DNA of 27,893 nt from Bacteroidaceae bacterium (GCA_017628775.1 JAGBYN010000035.1:1-27893); one strand, 5' to 3'; counted from the stretch's first letter, positions 15,733 to 23,868 are shown. Notes: generated from the sequence alone by a model not told the origin. Made by a program: numbers and translations.

Positions 15733-16896
15733 ATGAACGATTTAACTATTTCAAACGCCATAAAATACATCGGCGTGGACGATGCTGACATCGATTTGTT
15801 CGAAAGTCAGTATGTGGTTCCTCATGGCATTTCTTATAATTCTTATTTAATCCTGGATGAGAAAATTGCCATTCTCGACACTGTTGATAAGCGTAAAGCC
15901 TGTGAATGGTGGCAAAACCTCAATGAAGCCCTTTCTGGAAAAAGTCCAGATTATTTAATCGTGCAGCATTTGGAGCCTGATCATGCAGGGTTGGTTGGTG
16001 AAGTCATGAACAAATATCCCCAACTGAAGCTTGTGGCTACGCAAAAAGCCATCAATATGCTGCCGCTTTATTTTGAGCAGGAGGGACTTTCAGAGCGTTG
16101 CATGCCCGTTTCTGAGGGTGATGTGTTAAGCTTAGGTGCGCACCGTTTGCAATTCTTTCATGCGCCCATGGTGCATTGGCCAGAAGTGATGGTCACCTAT
16201 GAGCAAACAGAGGGTGTTTTGTTCTCAGCCGATGGCTTTGGTAAATTTGGTGTCTTGTCGCACGACGAAGCGTGGGCGTGCGAAGCCCGTCGCTATTACT
16301 TTAACATCTGTGGCAAGTATGGCGCAGCGGTGCAGTCCCTGTTGAAAAAAGCCAGTGCGTTAGACGTCAAGATGATTTGTCCGCTCCACGGCCCGATCTT
16401 GCGCACCGATTTAGGTTATTACTTAGGTTTGTACGACACCTGGAGCAGCTATCGCCCCGAAACCGATGGCGTTTTTATCGTCTATGCCTCCATCCATGGT
16501 CATACGGCTGCTGCGGCGCATTGCTTGGCGGACATACTGCGCAGCAAGAACGTGAAGGTTGCCATTGCCGACCTCACGCGCGATGATATGGCAGAAGCCG
16601 TGGAAGACGCCTTTAAGCACAGCCGAATGGTGGTTTGCGCAGCGTCTTACGATGGTAGCGTGTTCCCACCTATGCATGATTTTCTGCATCATTTAAAGTT
16701 GAAGTTGTATCAAAAGCGCCGTGTTGCGATTGTTGAAAACGGCTCCTGGGCGCCATGTGCAGCCAGGGTTATGCATGATATGCTGTCGCAAATGAAGGAC
16801 TTAGATTTTGTTGCAGAACACGTGACGATCCGAGGCGCTATGAAAGCCCACGATGTGTTGGCATTAGAAGCCTTGGCAGATGAGATTTTAGCTTGA
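15733..16896 (+). CDS. Flavodiiron protein (FprA type, oxygen/NO reductase)
   Basis: Flavodiiron proteins reduce O2 to water or NO to N2O and protect anaerobes from oxidative or nitrosative stress. The 387-residue cytoplasmic protein has the two-domain core. The metallo-beta-lactamase-like diiron domain carries HLEPDH (H79, E81, D83, H84) and later histidine ligands in FHAPMVHWPEVM and CPLHGP. The flavodoxin-like FMN domain starts near residue 250 with VFIVYASIHGHT. No C-terminal rubredoxin or flavin reductase fusion is present, so an external electron donor is needed. It converges on the C11 peptidase gene across a 50-bp palindrome. O2 versus NO preference cannot be decided from the sequence. 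Confidence 0.94.
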   Translation: MNDLTISNAIKYIGVDDADIDLFESQYVVPHGISYNSYLILDEKIAILDTVDKRKACEWWQNLNEALSGKSPDYLIVQHLEPDHAGLVGEVMNKYPQLKLVATQKAINMLPLYFEQEGLSERCMPVSEGDVLSLGAHRLQFFHAPMVHWPEVMVTYEQTEGVLFSADGFGKFGVLSHDEAWACEARRYYFNICGKYGAAVQSLLKKASALDVKMICPLHGPILRTDLGYYLGLYDTWSSYRPETDGVFIVYASIHGHTAAAAHCLADILRSKNVKVAIADLTRDDMAEAVEDAFKHSRMVVCAASYDGSVFPPMHDFLHHLKLKLYQKRRVAIVENGSWAPCAARVMHDMLSQMKDLDFVAEHVTIRGAMKAHDVLALEALADEILA

Positions 16897-16938
16897 ATTG
16901 GAGGGGGGGATTAACCTACTCTGTTCTTCTGTGAGAGT

Positions 16939-16988
16939 ACAAGACAAAAGGTTATAAGGGCGATCGCCCTTATAACCTTTTGTCTTGT
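16939..16988. terminator. Perfect 50-bp palindrome, probable bidirectional terminator
   Basis: Every base from 16939 to 16963 pairs with its partner from 16964 to 16988; the centre is GGGCGATCGCCC. The core stem GGTTATAAGGGC is flanked by AAGACAAAAGG on one side and CCTTTTGTCTT on the other, which gives a T-rich tail in both directions. It lies between the convergent flavodiiron (+) and C11 peptidase (-) genes. Confidence 0.85.
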
Positions 16989-17019
16989 TGCGTGGAAAGT
17001 AACTTTCGTGTGTGTTGTT

Positions 17020-18300
17020 CTACTGCTTGCCAATGGCTTTTGCCCACGCTGTGGACTTGAAGTTTTCGTTATGATTGCCAATGTTGCAGATGGATGCGTT
17101 TTTGTCGTAAACGTCTTGAGGGACAAACATTGAAATGCCGCAGCAACGATCGACTTCAATGTTGACGTAGTCGTAATAGCCGGGACCGACCCATATCTGA
17201 GGCGTGGCATTGTAGTAAACAATGGCTTCCTCCAGGATTTGCTCGAAACGCAGGAAGTCTGCTTCGCTGACCATGTGGCGCATAGCGTCTTTAAAGTCAT
17301 AGTAGTGCGGACGGTAATAATACATGGAGGCATATTTGTAATAATGGGTTACGGAGGTCATGTCGGGCCTGCGTACCGTCCAATCGATTGGCGCCAAAAC
17401 GCGACTAGTAATAGCTGCAAGGCTATCGAGCGCGCTGGTTTTGACAACGGATATGGATATGCCGAAATCGCTATAGACGGACGTCATGGTCGTTACATCC
17501 TGAAAGTAGGTTTTTGCAATTGTCGCGACGTCGGCTTCAAAAAAGCCATTTTGAATGAGGTGGGTGTAGTACCCGCCATCGTAAGGAATCTGGACGGGTG
17601 CGCCAATGATGTATTCGGCAACATGACGGAGTTCGTATAGCGTTTCGATGCATTGCATCAGGCAGGTGTCGAAAAGGATGAATTTAAATTTGATGTTGGC
17701 ACGCTCCATTGCCTTGGATATGTCGGCTATGTTCATCTGGCTTCCAAGATTTCCATCCTTGTCCTTGTTGGAATTCATGTGGCCATCCGGACCGACGTCA
17801 ATGCCAAATGAACGTGCGCCAAGCGTACTGCCTGACGATGGTATCCAGCCATCGCTGTGCGACCATGCGATAAACCCATATTCCTCGGATTGGTAATTTT
17901 GGCGGACGTAGCTTAAAACGTCGTACATCTGATCGGGGTGGGTGGAGTAATAGTCGGCATCCCAGCGGTGCACCAATTTGATGCCGTCTTTAGCGCTGAT
18001 CTCGTATATTCGGGGCAGGTGCTTGTCGTCAACGTAGATGAGGCATCTGTCGGTGTCGGGAATGTGGGTGGCAGCCACGACACATTCCAGAGAATCGTTT
18101 TCCCAGGCGGAGCGGCCGCTGTTGTCCCTCAAACCCATATCGTTCTGGGCGATGCAATATAGCAGAACGGTTCGTCGCGCGAGGCTCGGTTGCTGGGGAG
18201 CTTCAGAGGGTGGCGGCAGCGTTTCATCATCGCCTTTGTCGCAGGATTGAAACAAAAAGCATATGAAGAACAGAATTAATAATGAGTTGAGATATTTCAT
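17020..18300 (-). CDS. Clostripain-family (C11) cysteine peptidase, lipoprotein
   Basis: C11 peptidases are Arg/Lys-directed cysteine proteases of clan CD, often secreted or on the surface in gut Bacteroidales. The 426-residue protein has a lipoprotein signal peptide with lipobox FQSC (C20), then an acidic and Pro-rich linker. The catalytic dyad is visible: H148 in IAWSHSDGW and C213 in FILFDTCLMQ. Usual C11 members read HGSGW, so the Ser and Asp after His are slight variants. The segment YIIGAPVQIPYDGGYY fits the substrate pocket region. It starts 36 bp after the thioesterase gene and probably shares its transcript; the 50-bp palindrome ends it. Codon use here looks by eye more GC-rich than in neighbouring genes. 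Confidence 0.9.
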   Translation of the reverse strand: MKYLNSLLILFFICFLFQSCDKGDDETLPPPSEAPQQPSLARRTVLLYCIAQNDMGLRDNSGRSAWENDSLECVVAATHIPDTDRCLIYVDDKHLPRIYEISAKDGIKLVHRWDADYYSTHPDQMYDVLSYVRQNYQSEEYGFIAWSHSDGWIPSSGSTLGARSFGIDVGPDGHMNSNKDKDGNLGSQMNIADISKAMERANIKFKFILFDTCLMQCIETLYELRHVAEYIIGAPVQIPYDGGYYTHLIQNGFFEADVATIAKTYFQDVTTMTSVYSDFGISISVVKTSALDSLAAITSRVLAPIDWTVRRPDMTSVTHYYKYASMYYYRPHYYDFKDAMRHMVSEADFLRFEQILEEAIVYYNATPQIWVGPGYYDYVNIEVDRCCGISMFVPQDVYDKNASICNIGNHNENFKSTAWAKAIGKQ

Positions 18301-18336
18301 AGGTGTTTTTACGTGTAAAGGGGGCTTGCCTGTTTG

Positions 18337-18813
18337 TCAATCTTCAGTTTCGCAAGTGGAGAAATAAAACTCCTGTTGTGACTTTTCTTTTGAAAAGCAG
18401 AAATAGGTTATGTCGGCTTGCGAGCAGATTTCGCCGCAGTGGATTATTTCGCTTTCAATGATTGCGAGGTTGCGTTTCACTTCTTTTAAGCGGGCACGAA
18501 TGGTGAGTTGAACGTCTGTGCCCGTGGGGATGGCTTTGCTGTACTTCATGTTTAAACGCACGGTTTGCCCAGCGGTTTGGAGTTTTCTGAAAATCAGCCA
18601 ACCAGCTACTTCGTCGATTAGGGTTGCTTGTATGCCGCCGTGAAGCGTGTTAAGCCAGCCCTGGAAATTGGGGTGGGGGTTCCAAAAAGAAACGACATCG
18701 TCACCGTCTTCATACACCTCAAGCTTTAATCCCCAAGGATTTGAGGGCGCACATCCGAAGCAGTTGTAGCCAATGTCTGTGAGGTTTATCCAGGGGTTGT
18801 TGATCTTTTTCAT
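18337..18813 (-). CDS. PaaI-type hotdog-fold thioesterase
   Basis: The protein probably hydrolyses an acyl-CoA thioester in the cytoplasm; the substrate is unknown. At 158 residues it fits a single hotdog domain. The family signature LHGGIQATLIDEVAGW contains the catalytic acidic residue region on the central helix. TVRLNMKYSKAIPTGTDV forms the following strands. An N-terminal CFGCAPSNPWGLKLEV segment is typical of this subgroup. The C11 peptidase gene follows after 36 bp. A TAnnTTTG element lies upstream at 18849-18856. Confidence 0.9.
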   Translation of the reverse strand: MKKINNPWINLTDIGYNCFGCAPSNPWGLKLEVYEDGDDVVSFWNPHPNFQGWLNTLHGGIQATLIDEVAGWLIFRKLQTAGQTVRLNMKYSKAIPTGTDVQLTIRARLKEVKRNLAIIESEIIHCGEICSQADITYFCFSKEKSQQEFYFSTCETED

Positions 18814-18848
18814 ATTTCAGGCATGGTTTTATTTCACAATATATGATG

Positions 18849-18856
18849 CAAAATTA
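18849..18856 (-). promoter_or_regulatory. Possible -7 element for the thioesterase / C11 peptidase unit
   Basis: TAATTTTG on the minus strand matches the -7 consensus, 35 bp upstream of the start. No -33 TTTG is found at the expected distance. Confidence 0.45.
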
Positions 18857-18928
18857 ATAAGAAACCATAAAATGAAGCATGGCGCAGGAAAATAAAGTGG
18901 GGGAGTATGAAAAATAGACTCAAAACTC

Positions 18929-18960
18929 TTTGTGGATTTAAACTATAATTTGTTACTTTG
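18929..18960 (+). promoter_or_regulatory. Promoter of the DUF4738-like lipoprotein gene
   Basis: TTTG (18929-18932), a 20-bp spacer and TTACTTTG (18953-18960), one mismatch to TAnnTTTG. It lies 30 bp upstream of the start codon. Confidence 0.6.
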
Positions 18961-18990
18961 CCACTTGAAAAGAATAAAGATCGTTGAATT

Positions 18991-19569
18991 ATGAAGGTTG
19001 TACTCAAATTAGGACTATTGACGTTTTTGACGTGTGCTGTTGCGGCATGTGAAGAGAAAAATGAAGTTAAAAAGACACAGCAGGCGGTGGAAAACGTTGT
19101 TGTAGCTGAAAAAGCGAATAGTGATACCATTGCTGATCAGATAAGCGAACGCAGTTATTCGCTTAGTCTTGAGGGAAAGCGTTTTGAGGTTAATATAGTG
19201 CGTTCGCCCAATCGCGAATTGCCTGTCGTTAAGGATGTGTTAGACACGCCTTTTTATGATAATGTCGTGAAAGTGACTGTGCGCCATGCGGGGCAATTGA
19301 TTTTTGATCATGTTTTTCGAAAGGCTGATTTTGATGCTTTTTTGAGCCAAGAGGATCGCATGCATGGGACTCTTGCTGGCATGAATATTTATGAGGAACA
19401 ATGCACGCCCGACGTTCTTGTCTTTGTGAGCCAGATATGCATGTCGGGTATGGATGGCGGCACATTTGTTAAAATATTATTTTCAGTGAATCAAAGAAAA
19501 TACACGATGCAGACGGACGACACTGCGAACTTAGAGGTTGCTTCCATGTCGCAGGACGAAGGGGTTTAG
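18991..19569 (+). CDS. Lipoprotein, DUF4738-like
   Basis: The 192-residue protein has a lipoprotein signal peptide with lipobox AVAAC, so it should be membrane-anchored on the periplasmic side or at the cell surface. A charged linker follows, then a beta-rich domain containing YSLSLEGKRFEVNIVRSP, VRHAGQLIFDHVFRK and VFVSQICMSGMDGGTF. The overall pattern resembles the DUF4738 family common in Prevotella, recognised by general appearance only. No enzymatic residues are evident and the function is unknown. It converges on secG, with a shared terminator in between. Its 3' region also holds ACCGCC/GGCGGT (19588-19606) and the palindrome AGTATTAATACT (19612-19623). Confidence 0.75.
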   Translation: MKVVLKLGLLTFLTCAVAACEEKNEVKKTQQAVENVVVAEKANSDTIADQISERSYSLSLEGKRFEVNIVRSPNRELPVVKDVLDTPFYDNVVKVTVRHAGQLIFDHVFRKADFDAFLSQEDRMHGTLAGMNIYEEQCTPDVLVFVSQICMSGMDGGTFVKILFSVNQRKYTMQTDDTANLEVASMSQDEGV

Positions 19570-19636
19570 TTGCCTTTGGCTGGTTTAACCGCCCACCCCT
19601 GGCGGTGCATAAGTATTAATACTGTTTGACATACGA

Positions 19637-19682
19637 AAGGAGGGTGAATCATGCGTGTGACTCACCCTCCTTCTCTTTTTTT
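19637..19682. terminator. Terminator between the DUF4738-like gene and secG
   Basis: The 11-bp perfect stem AAGGAGGGTGA (19637-19647) / TCACCCTCCTT (19662-19672) is followed by CTC and seven or more T on the plus strand. On the minus strand a short TTTCG follows, so it may also stop secG transcripts. Confidence 0.9.
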
Positions 19683-19704
19683 GTATATGAAACGTGTGTT
19701 CTAA

Positions 19705-20049
19705 TTAGTTTGCTGGCGCTTCTGGCGCTGGCGCTGCAGGAAGATCGGCTGCAGGGAGCTCATTGGCTACAGGTACAGTAGGGAGGTTCATTTGCATTTC
19801 TGTTACGAGAGCGTCTGAATTTTGTTCTTCAGGTGTGAAGTAAACTGTTGCGATGCTGATAACAATGAGTGCACAAGCAAGGCTCCATGTGATTTTTTCT
19901 ACAATGTTTGTAGTCTTGTTTACACCTAAAATGGCATTACCCGCAGCCATGTTTGAAGTTAGGCCACCGCCCTTAGACTCTTGAACCAGCACGATAAGAA
20001 TCAAGAGAATTGCTGTGATAACAGCTAAAATGACGAGAATAGAATACAT
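19705..20049 (-). CDS. secG: Protein translocase subunit SecG
   Basis: SecG is the small inner-membrane partner of SecYE and assists protein export. The 114-residue protein has two membrane helices, at about 3-22 and 52-71. The conserved cytoplasmic loop QESKGGGLTSNMAAGNAILG lies between them. A C-terminal Ala/Pro-rich tail of about 25 residues is typical of the Bacteroidota form. It starts 5 bp after the TPR gene and is the last gene of the leftward cluster. Confidence 0.95.
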   Translation of the reverse strand: MYSILVILAVITAILLILIVLVQESKGGGLTSNMAAGNAILGVNKTTNIVEKITWSLACALIVISIATVYFTPEEQNSDALVTEMQMNLPTVPVANELPAADLPAAPAPEAPAN

Positions 20050-20054
20050 GTTTT

Positions 20055-20798
20055 TTATTGTTTTGTTTTGTTATTAATAATCTGAAGTTTGCGCAGGAAA
20101 CGCAATTGGTCTGCAAAGTAACTATTTTTTTTTGGATAATTCAAGTTTAATTTAGTAATAATTTCAATTGCTTTATCATAATTACCTTGTTTTGCGTAAA
20201 TCTTTGCTAAAGTTTCAGTAAAGAATTCTTCTTGCTGATTATCTGTTTCGTTTTCTACGATGTTAGGCTTATAAGTGGGTTCTTCCTGCAGAATGATTTT
20301 TTCGCCAGGATTGTTGATGAATGTCGCAATGATGTTGCTTTCCGTTTCTGGCTCTGGGGTGGTGATGTCGTCCAGTTCCAAAAGATAGGAAGCGTAGTCG
20401 GTTGTAGCTTCAGTGGGCGTGAGTGGCCTGTTGTTTCTTCTGGGTTGGAATTCTGGTGTCGTTGACAGGAAATTATCAATAAGATTTTGTGTGCGTTCAG
20501 CGGGCGAGAGGTTTGATGTTGTGTCTTGAGCAGGGTGCTGTTCTGCTTTGTATCCTTCTTTCTTTATTTCGTAGTGTGCGCCCTCAACTAAATTAAACAG
20601 TGCCTTTCTATTAGGCACGTAGAGCGCAGCCCGACGCAGTTCTTCGCCAAAAGAAGCGTCGTGCAATAAAAAGAGATTTTGCAAGTAGAGCAATCTTGCC
20701 GTGTGATGGTAAGGGTGCTGGGCTAACCGTTCGCGTAATGCGTGCAGGGTTTCTTTGTTTAGTTGCTCTGGATGATTAATGAGGTGTTGGATATTCAC
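20055..20798 (-). CDS. Tetratricopeptide-like protein upstream of secG
   Basis: This 247-residue protein has an N-terminal helical part (MNIQHLINHPEQLNKETLHALRE and HPYHHTARLLYLQNLFL). An acidic, low-complexity middle follows. The C-terminal tetratricopeptide-like unit contains ETLAKIYAKQGNYDKAIEIITKLNLNYP. There is no signal peptide or membrane helix, so it is probably cytoplasmic. It sits 5 bp upstream of secG and downstream of lptE, an arrangement I recall from other Bacteroidales. A scaffold role in export or envelope assembly is a guess from context. Confidence 0.8.
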   Translation of the reverse strand: MNIQHLINHPEQLNKETLHALRERLAQHPYHHTARLLYLQNLFLLHDASFGEELRRAALYVPNRKALFNLVEGAHYEIKKEGYKAEQHPAQDTTSNLSPAERTQNLIDNFLSTTPEFQPRRNNRPLTPTEATTDYASYLLELDDITTPEPETESNIIATFINNPGEKIILQEEPTYKPNIVENETDNQQEEFFTETLAKIYAKQGNYDKAIEIITKLNLNYPKKNSYFADQLRFLRKLQIINNKTKQ

Positions 20799-20875
20799 TG
20801 AGGGAAGGATTTTCTAAAGTAATAACCAAAATGAGAGGTGCTTGGAGGACGTAGGTACGAGTGGCAACGGGGGCT

Positions 20876-20966
20876 GGTCCTATAAATCGGCCGTTGTAAG
20901 CTTTCGGTTGATTCCGATTTGGGGACGCTTGGCTTACAGCGGTAGATTCAAACGAATTACAGGGTC
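20876..20966. repeat. Copy of the interspersed intergenic repeat, between lptE and the TPR gene
   Basis: GGTCCTATAAATCGG starts the element. CTATAAAT is separated by exactly 18 bp from GGTTGATTCCGA, as in the copy upstream of dnaX. CCGTTGTAAGC pairs with GCTTACAGCGG, and TCGG-TTGATT-CCGA forms a hairpin. In the dnaX copy the same hairpin is TTGG-TTGATT-CCGA, a base change that keeps pairing. A degenerate right arm, GAATTACAGGGTC, ends at 20966. It lies in the 189-bp gap upstream of the TPR gene. Confidence 0.65.
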
Positions 20967-20987
20967 TGTCTAAATATATGTGTGTGC

Positions 20988-21515
20988 TTACCAGTCGGCA
21001 ACGGTCGCATTAAATATCTGGTCAGCAATGTCTTTACACATTTGCGTGACAAGCTCTTCTTGAACAGCCGCTAATTGCTGGTTGGCATCAAATTGAGTTG
21101 TGGCAGAGAACTGACGCTCCCAAGCTTGGTTCTTTTGTTTGTTCTCATAACGGATGTTTACCGTCATTTTTAATTGCACCTGTGCTGCATATCCATCAGC
21201 AGATACAGCTTTGTTGTATTGCTCGTAGTTGGTGATTTCGCCAGCTAATGTAAGATCCCCTCCTTTTTTGACAAACGTAAGTTTTGTTTGATTGGCATAG
21301 AGATCTTGAAGTGTGTTGTTGAAGATGGCTTGCATGGGCGCCCAGCCGTAGGGAGCACGGTTGGCAATTTGTTCTATTTGTATGGTTTTGGTTATGTCGT
21401 AATTGATGGAGGTGCTTGTGAATTTATAGCTCACCTGGCACGCAATTAATGTCAAGAGTGCACCTCCGATGATTAGTGCGACGATTGCTTTATTGGTCAG
21501 TTTATTCCAAATCAT
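20988..21515 (-). CDS. lptE: LptE-like LPS-assembly lipoprotein
   Basis: LptE plugs and stabilises LptD, the outer-membrane translocon that inserts lipopolysaccharide. The 175-residue product has a lipoprotein signal, with a hydrophobic stretch ending in lipobox TLIAC. Next comes the domain of Bacteroidota LptE-like proteins (VSYKFTSTSINYD, IQIEQIANRAP). The segment GGDLTLAGEITNYEQYNK and alternating strand patterns fit. I chose ATG 21515 (MIWNKLTNKAIV) because it places the signal peptide at the N-terminus. It overlaps the end of the sigma-54 activator gene by 14 nt, which implies translational coupling. An upstream ATG at 21557 would add 14 residues. Confidence 0.87.
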   Translation of the reverse strand: MIWNKLTNKAIVALIIGGALLTLIACQVSYKFTSTSINYDITKTIQIEQIANRAPYGWAPMQAIFNNTLQDLYANQTKLTFVKKGGDLTLAGEITNYEQYNKAVSADGYAAQVQLKMTVNIRYENKQKNQAWERQFSATTQFDANQQLAAVQEELVTQMCKDIADQIFNATVADW

Positions 21516-22719
21516 ATTCTTTAATTTTTCGGTATAGCGTGCGTTCGGATATGCCAAGCTTTTGTGCTGCGATTTTGCGGTTGAAATTGTTTTCTGTAAG
21601 GATTCTTTTTATAACGTCGTATTCAACATCGCAAAGTTTTTGTCCTTTTGCCTCATGTTCGTCTTTGGGCATTTCTTCAGGAACACATTCTTCGTAATCA
21701 CTATTAGTGAAAAATTTGCTTTTGTTGGCACTAAGTGCTTTATCGGTCACAACGTGCGACGTGGGTAACGTCAGCGCCTGTCGGCCTTTGATGATGCTTT
21801 TTAGCTCATCCACTTCATTGCGCAGTTGATATAGCATCGCTATAATTGTTGTTTGGTCCAATTGAAATACTTGACCATTATCTTTGTTTTTTATATCACT
21901 GTTGAGCGCAATGAGTTCGCCTCGATGACGTTCTACTGGTAAATATCTTGATAAGAGAGCAGGGGTGATTAGGTGTTCTTCCGTCGTGATGCACATGTTC
22001 GTGGCGATGTTCTTTAATTGACGCACATTGCCTGGCCATGAGTATTTCAACAACATTTCTTCAGCTTCTGGAGTTAAACGAATGAGGGGTACGCCATACT
22101 GCTCGTTCATTTCCATGGCAAAGAGTCTGAATAACATGATAATATCCTGGCCTCTGTGCCTAAGCGGTGGTACGCTAATGCTTACACAATTAAGGCGGTA
22201 AAAAAGATCTTCTCGGAAACGTCCATCAGCAATGGCTTTTTCCATGTTGACATTGGTGGCTGCAACAATGCGAACATTGGTCTTTCTTACTTCACTCGAC
22301 CCCACAGGGATATATTCTCCGGTTTCCAATACGCGCAGCAAACGTGCTTGAGTGGCAAGTGGTAGCTCGCCAACTTCGTCTAAGAAAAGCGTTCCTCCGT
22401 TGGCTGTTGCGAAGTAACCTTCACGAGGACCTATTGCGCCTGTATATGCTCCTTCAACGTGCCCAAAGAGTTCTGAATCAATCGTTCCTTCAGGGATAGC
22501 ACCGCAATTGATGGCTATGTAATTTTTGGTTTTGCGCTTGCTGTTGTCGTGTATGATGCGTGGAAATACTTCTTTCCCAACACCATTCTCACCAACGATG
22601 AGCACAGAAAGATCTACTGGCGCAATTTTTAGAGCGATGTCAATAGCACGATTTAAATCCTCGCAATTGCCCACAATGTTGTAGCGTTCTTTTGTTCGTC
22701 GAAGAAGTGCTTCTGTCAT
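21502..22719 (-). CDS. Sigma-54-dependent activator without a receiver domain
   Basis: These AAA+ proteins remodel RNA polymerase holding sigma-54 (RpoN) to open the promoter. The 405-residue protein starts almost directly with the AAA+ domain. Walker A is GENGVGKE (43-50), the sigma-54 contact loop is GAYTGA (90-95, usually GAFTGA), and Walker B is GGTLFLDE (108-115). FREDLFYRLN and WPGNVRQLKN follow. A Fis-type helix-turn-helix closes it (NRKIAAQKLGISERTLYRKI). No receiver, GAF or PAS domain precedes the ATPase, so its input signal is not visible. It has its own strong promoter, overlaps lptE by 14 nt, and may tie LPS transport to sigma-54 control. Confidence 0.94.
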   Translation of the reverse strand: MTEALLRRTKERYNIVGNCEDLNRAIDIALKIAPVDLSVLIVGENGVGKEVFPRIIHDNSKRKTKNYIAINCGAIPEGTIDSELFGHVEGAYTGAIGPREGYFATANGGTLFLDEVGELPLATQARLLRVLETGEYIPVGSSEVRKTNVRIVAATNVNMEKAIADGRFREDLFYRLNCVSISVPPLRHRGQDIIMLFRLFAMEMNEQYGVPLIRLTPEAEEMLLKYSWPGNVRQLKNIATNMCITTEEHLITPALLSRYLPVERHRGELIALNSDIKNKDNGQVFQLDQTTIIAMLYQLRNEVDELKSIIKGRQALTLPTSHVVTDKALSANKSKFFTNSDYEECVPEEMPKDEHEAKGQKLCDVEYDVIKRILTENNFNRKIAAQKLGISERTLYRKIKEYDLE

Positions 22720-22746
22720 AACCTAATTTCGTTTTTGTTTGAACTG

Positions 22747-22778
22747 CAAAATTACGCAAAACCATGGAATAACGCAAA
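22747..22778 (-). promoter_or_regulatory. Promoter of the sigma-54 activator / lptE cluster
   Basis: On the minus strand, TTTG (22775-22778), a 20-bp spacer and TAATTTTG (22747-22754) match the housekeeping consensus. It lies 27 bp upstream of the start codon. It is not a sigma-54 (GG-N10-GC) type promoter. Confidence 0.8.
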
Positions 22779-22797
22779 AAAATAAATAAGAATGGAG

Positions 22798-22858
22798 AAA
22801 AGAGAAAGGAGAAAGAATACGGTCTTTAAAGTAAACTTTTCTTTCTCCTTTCTCTTTT
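22798..22858 (-). terminator. Terminator of the first DUF4595-like lipoprotein gene
   Basis: Two 20-bp perfectly complementary arms, AAAAGAGAAAGGAGAAAGAA (22798-22817) and its complement (22839-22858), enclose a 21-nt loop. On the minus strand a T-rich sequence follows. The stem is purine/pyrimidine-segregated, purines on one arm and pyrimidines on the other. Confidence 0.8.
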
Positions 22859-22876
22859 GAAATGTGTATGTGATGA

Positions 22877-23686
22877 TTAATAGCCGTAATTTACAGAAAC
22901 GGCTTCGTCGTTATATTTAAAAGTACAGAGTGTGGTGTTACCCTCGTGGTTCGTAGAATAAGTGAAATTTAGTGTGTAATCTTCCAAATCAGATTCTTCA
23001 GGGTAATCAACTGTGATCGTTTTAACCAAATTTCTAGATGGAGCACCCAATAAGCCAGCATAGAAAAGGTGCTCAAAACCATAACATCCAAGCATGGGGC
23101 TCATTGTTTCGGGTAGTAACCCATTGATGTTTTTGTTGTTTGCCGCTGTAAATGTATAAATTATCGGGTCGTCGTTATTTTTGATATATGTTATTTGCGA
23201 GATGTTTCCGTTGGTATAAGTGATGTCGGCTTTTGCGCGTGAAACTTCTGCACCAAAGTTGGCGTCTCTGAATAAGGCTTCCCATTTTATGAGTTGGTTG
23301 TCTTCATTGTAATAGAAGGTGTATTCGTCTTTGTTGACGTTCAGCAAGGTAATGTTGAAGTTGGCATTGAGGGCGAACTTCATGCTCATGGTGTTTGAGT
23401 TTGTAACTTCAATGGATTGTGTACTGTAGTGAAGATAGCTCGTATAGTTGTTTGGCATTGACGAATTGTATTGGAATCCGTCGGCGGCTACCATTCTTTG
23501 CGCATCGTAGTGAAATTGCCAATCATAGCAATTGTTGATGTTTCCACTATGAACGATGGTCTTTATTGGCTTAGTGCTTTCTCCTGGAAGCTGAGGCTTA
23601 ACGTAGGGTATAGGATCTTCATCGCTTGAACATGAAGTAAAGATGAGACCGCAAGCTAAGAAGCAAAGGCTGAAAATCTTTTTCAT
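22877..23686 (-). CDS. DUF4595-like lipoprotein
   Basis: The 269-residue protein has a lipoprotein signal peptide with lipobox FTSC, then a Pro-rich linker. A beta-strand-rich body carries repeated FxYDxxxxxxx-type strands such as WQFHYDAQRMV, YTFYYNEDNQLIKW, ADITYTNGNISQITY and LNFTYSTNHEG. This pattern fits the DUF4595 family of Bacteroidota surface lipoproteins. A similar but divergent protein lies about 2.7 kb to the right. No function is known. It is a single gene with its own -7 box (23731-23738) and terminator. Confidence 0.78.
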   Translation of the reverse strand: MKKIFSLCFLACGLIFTSCSSDEDPIPYVKPQLPGESTKPIKTIVHSGNINNCYDWQFHYDAQRMVAADGFQYNSSMPNNYTSYLHYSTQSIEVTNSNTMSMKFALNANFNITLLNVNKDEYTFYYNEDNQLIKWEALFRDANFGAEVSRAKADITYTNGNISQITYIKNNDDPIIYTFTAANNKNINGLLPETMSPMLGCYGFEHLFYAGLLGAPSRNLVKTITVDYPEESDLEDYTLNFTYSTNHEGNTTLCTFKYNDEAVSVNYGY

Positions 23687-23730
23687 TATTAGATAATTTT
23701 TAGAAAATATTTAATGATTGATAATATTCG

Positions 23731-23738
23731 CAAAGGTA
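23731..23738 (-). promoter_or_regulatory. -7 element of the first DUF4595-like gene
   Basis: TACCTTTG on the minus strand, 44 bp upstream of the start codon. The promoter is divergent from that of DUF456 (23786-23793), with about 47 bp between the two -7 boxes, so their -33 regions overlap. Confidence 0.6.
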
Positions 23739-23785
23739 AATATTTTTTTTGAGTATGTAGATGATTAAACATTAAAAAAAGTCAG

Positions 23786-23793
23786 TACATTTG
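23786..23793 (+). promoter_or_regulatory. -7 element of the DUF456 gene
   Basis: TACATTTG matches TAnnTTTG exactly, 75 bp upstream of the start. No TTTG is found at the -33 position. Confidence 0.55.
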
Positions 23794-23868
23794 CAATCAA
23801 GGATTTATTTGTTAATACTCAGTAAATCAGGAAAGGCGACTTGAATTAAATAAGAATTTATAAATTGA

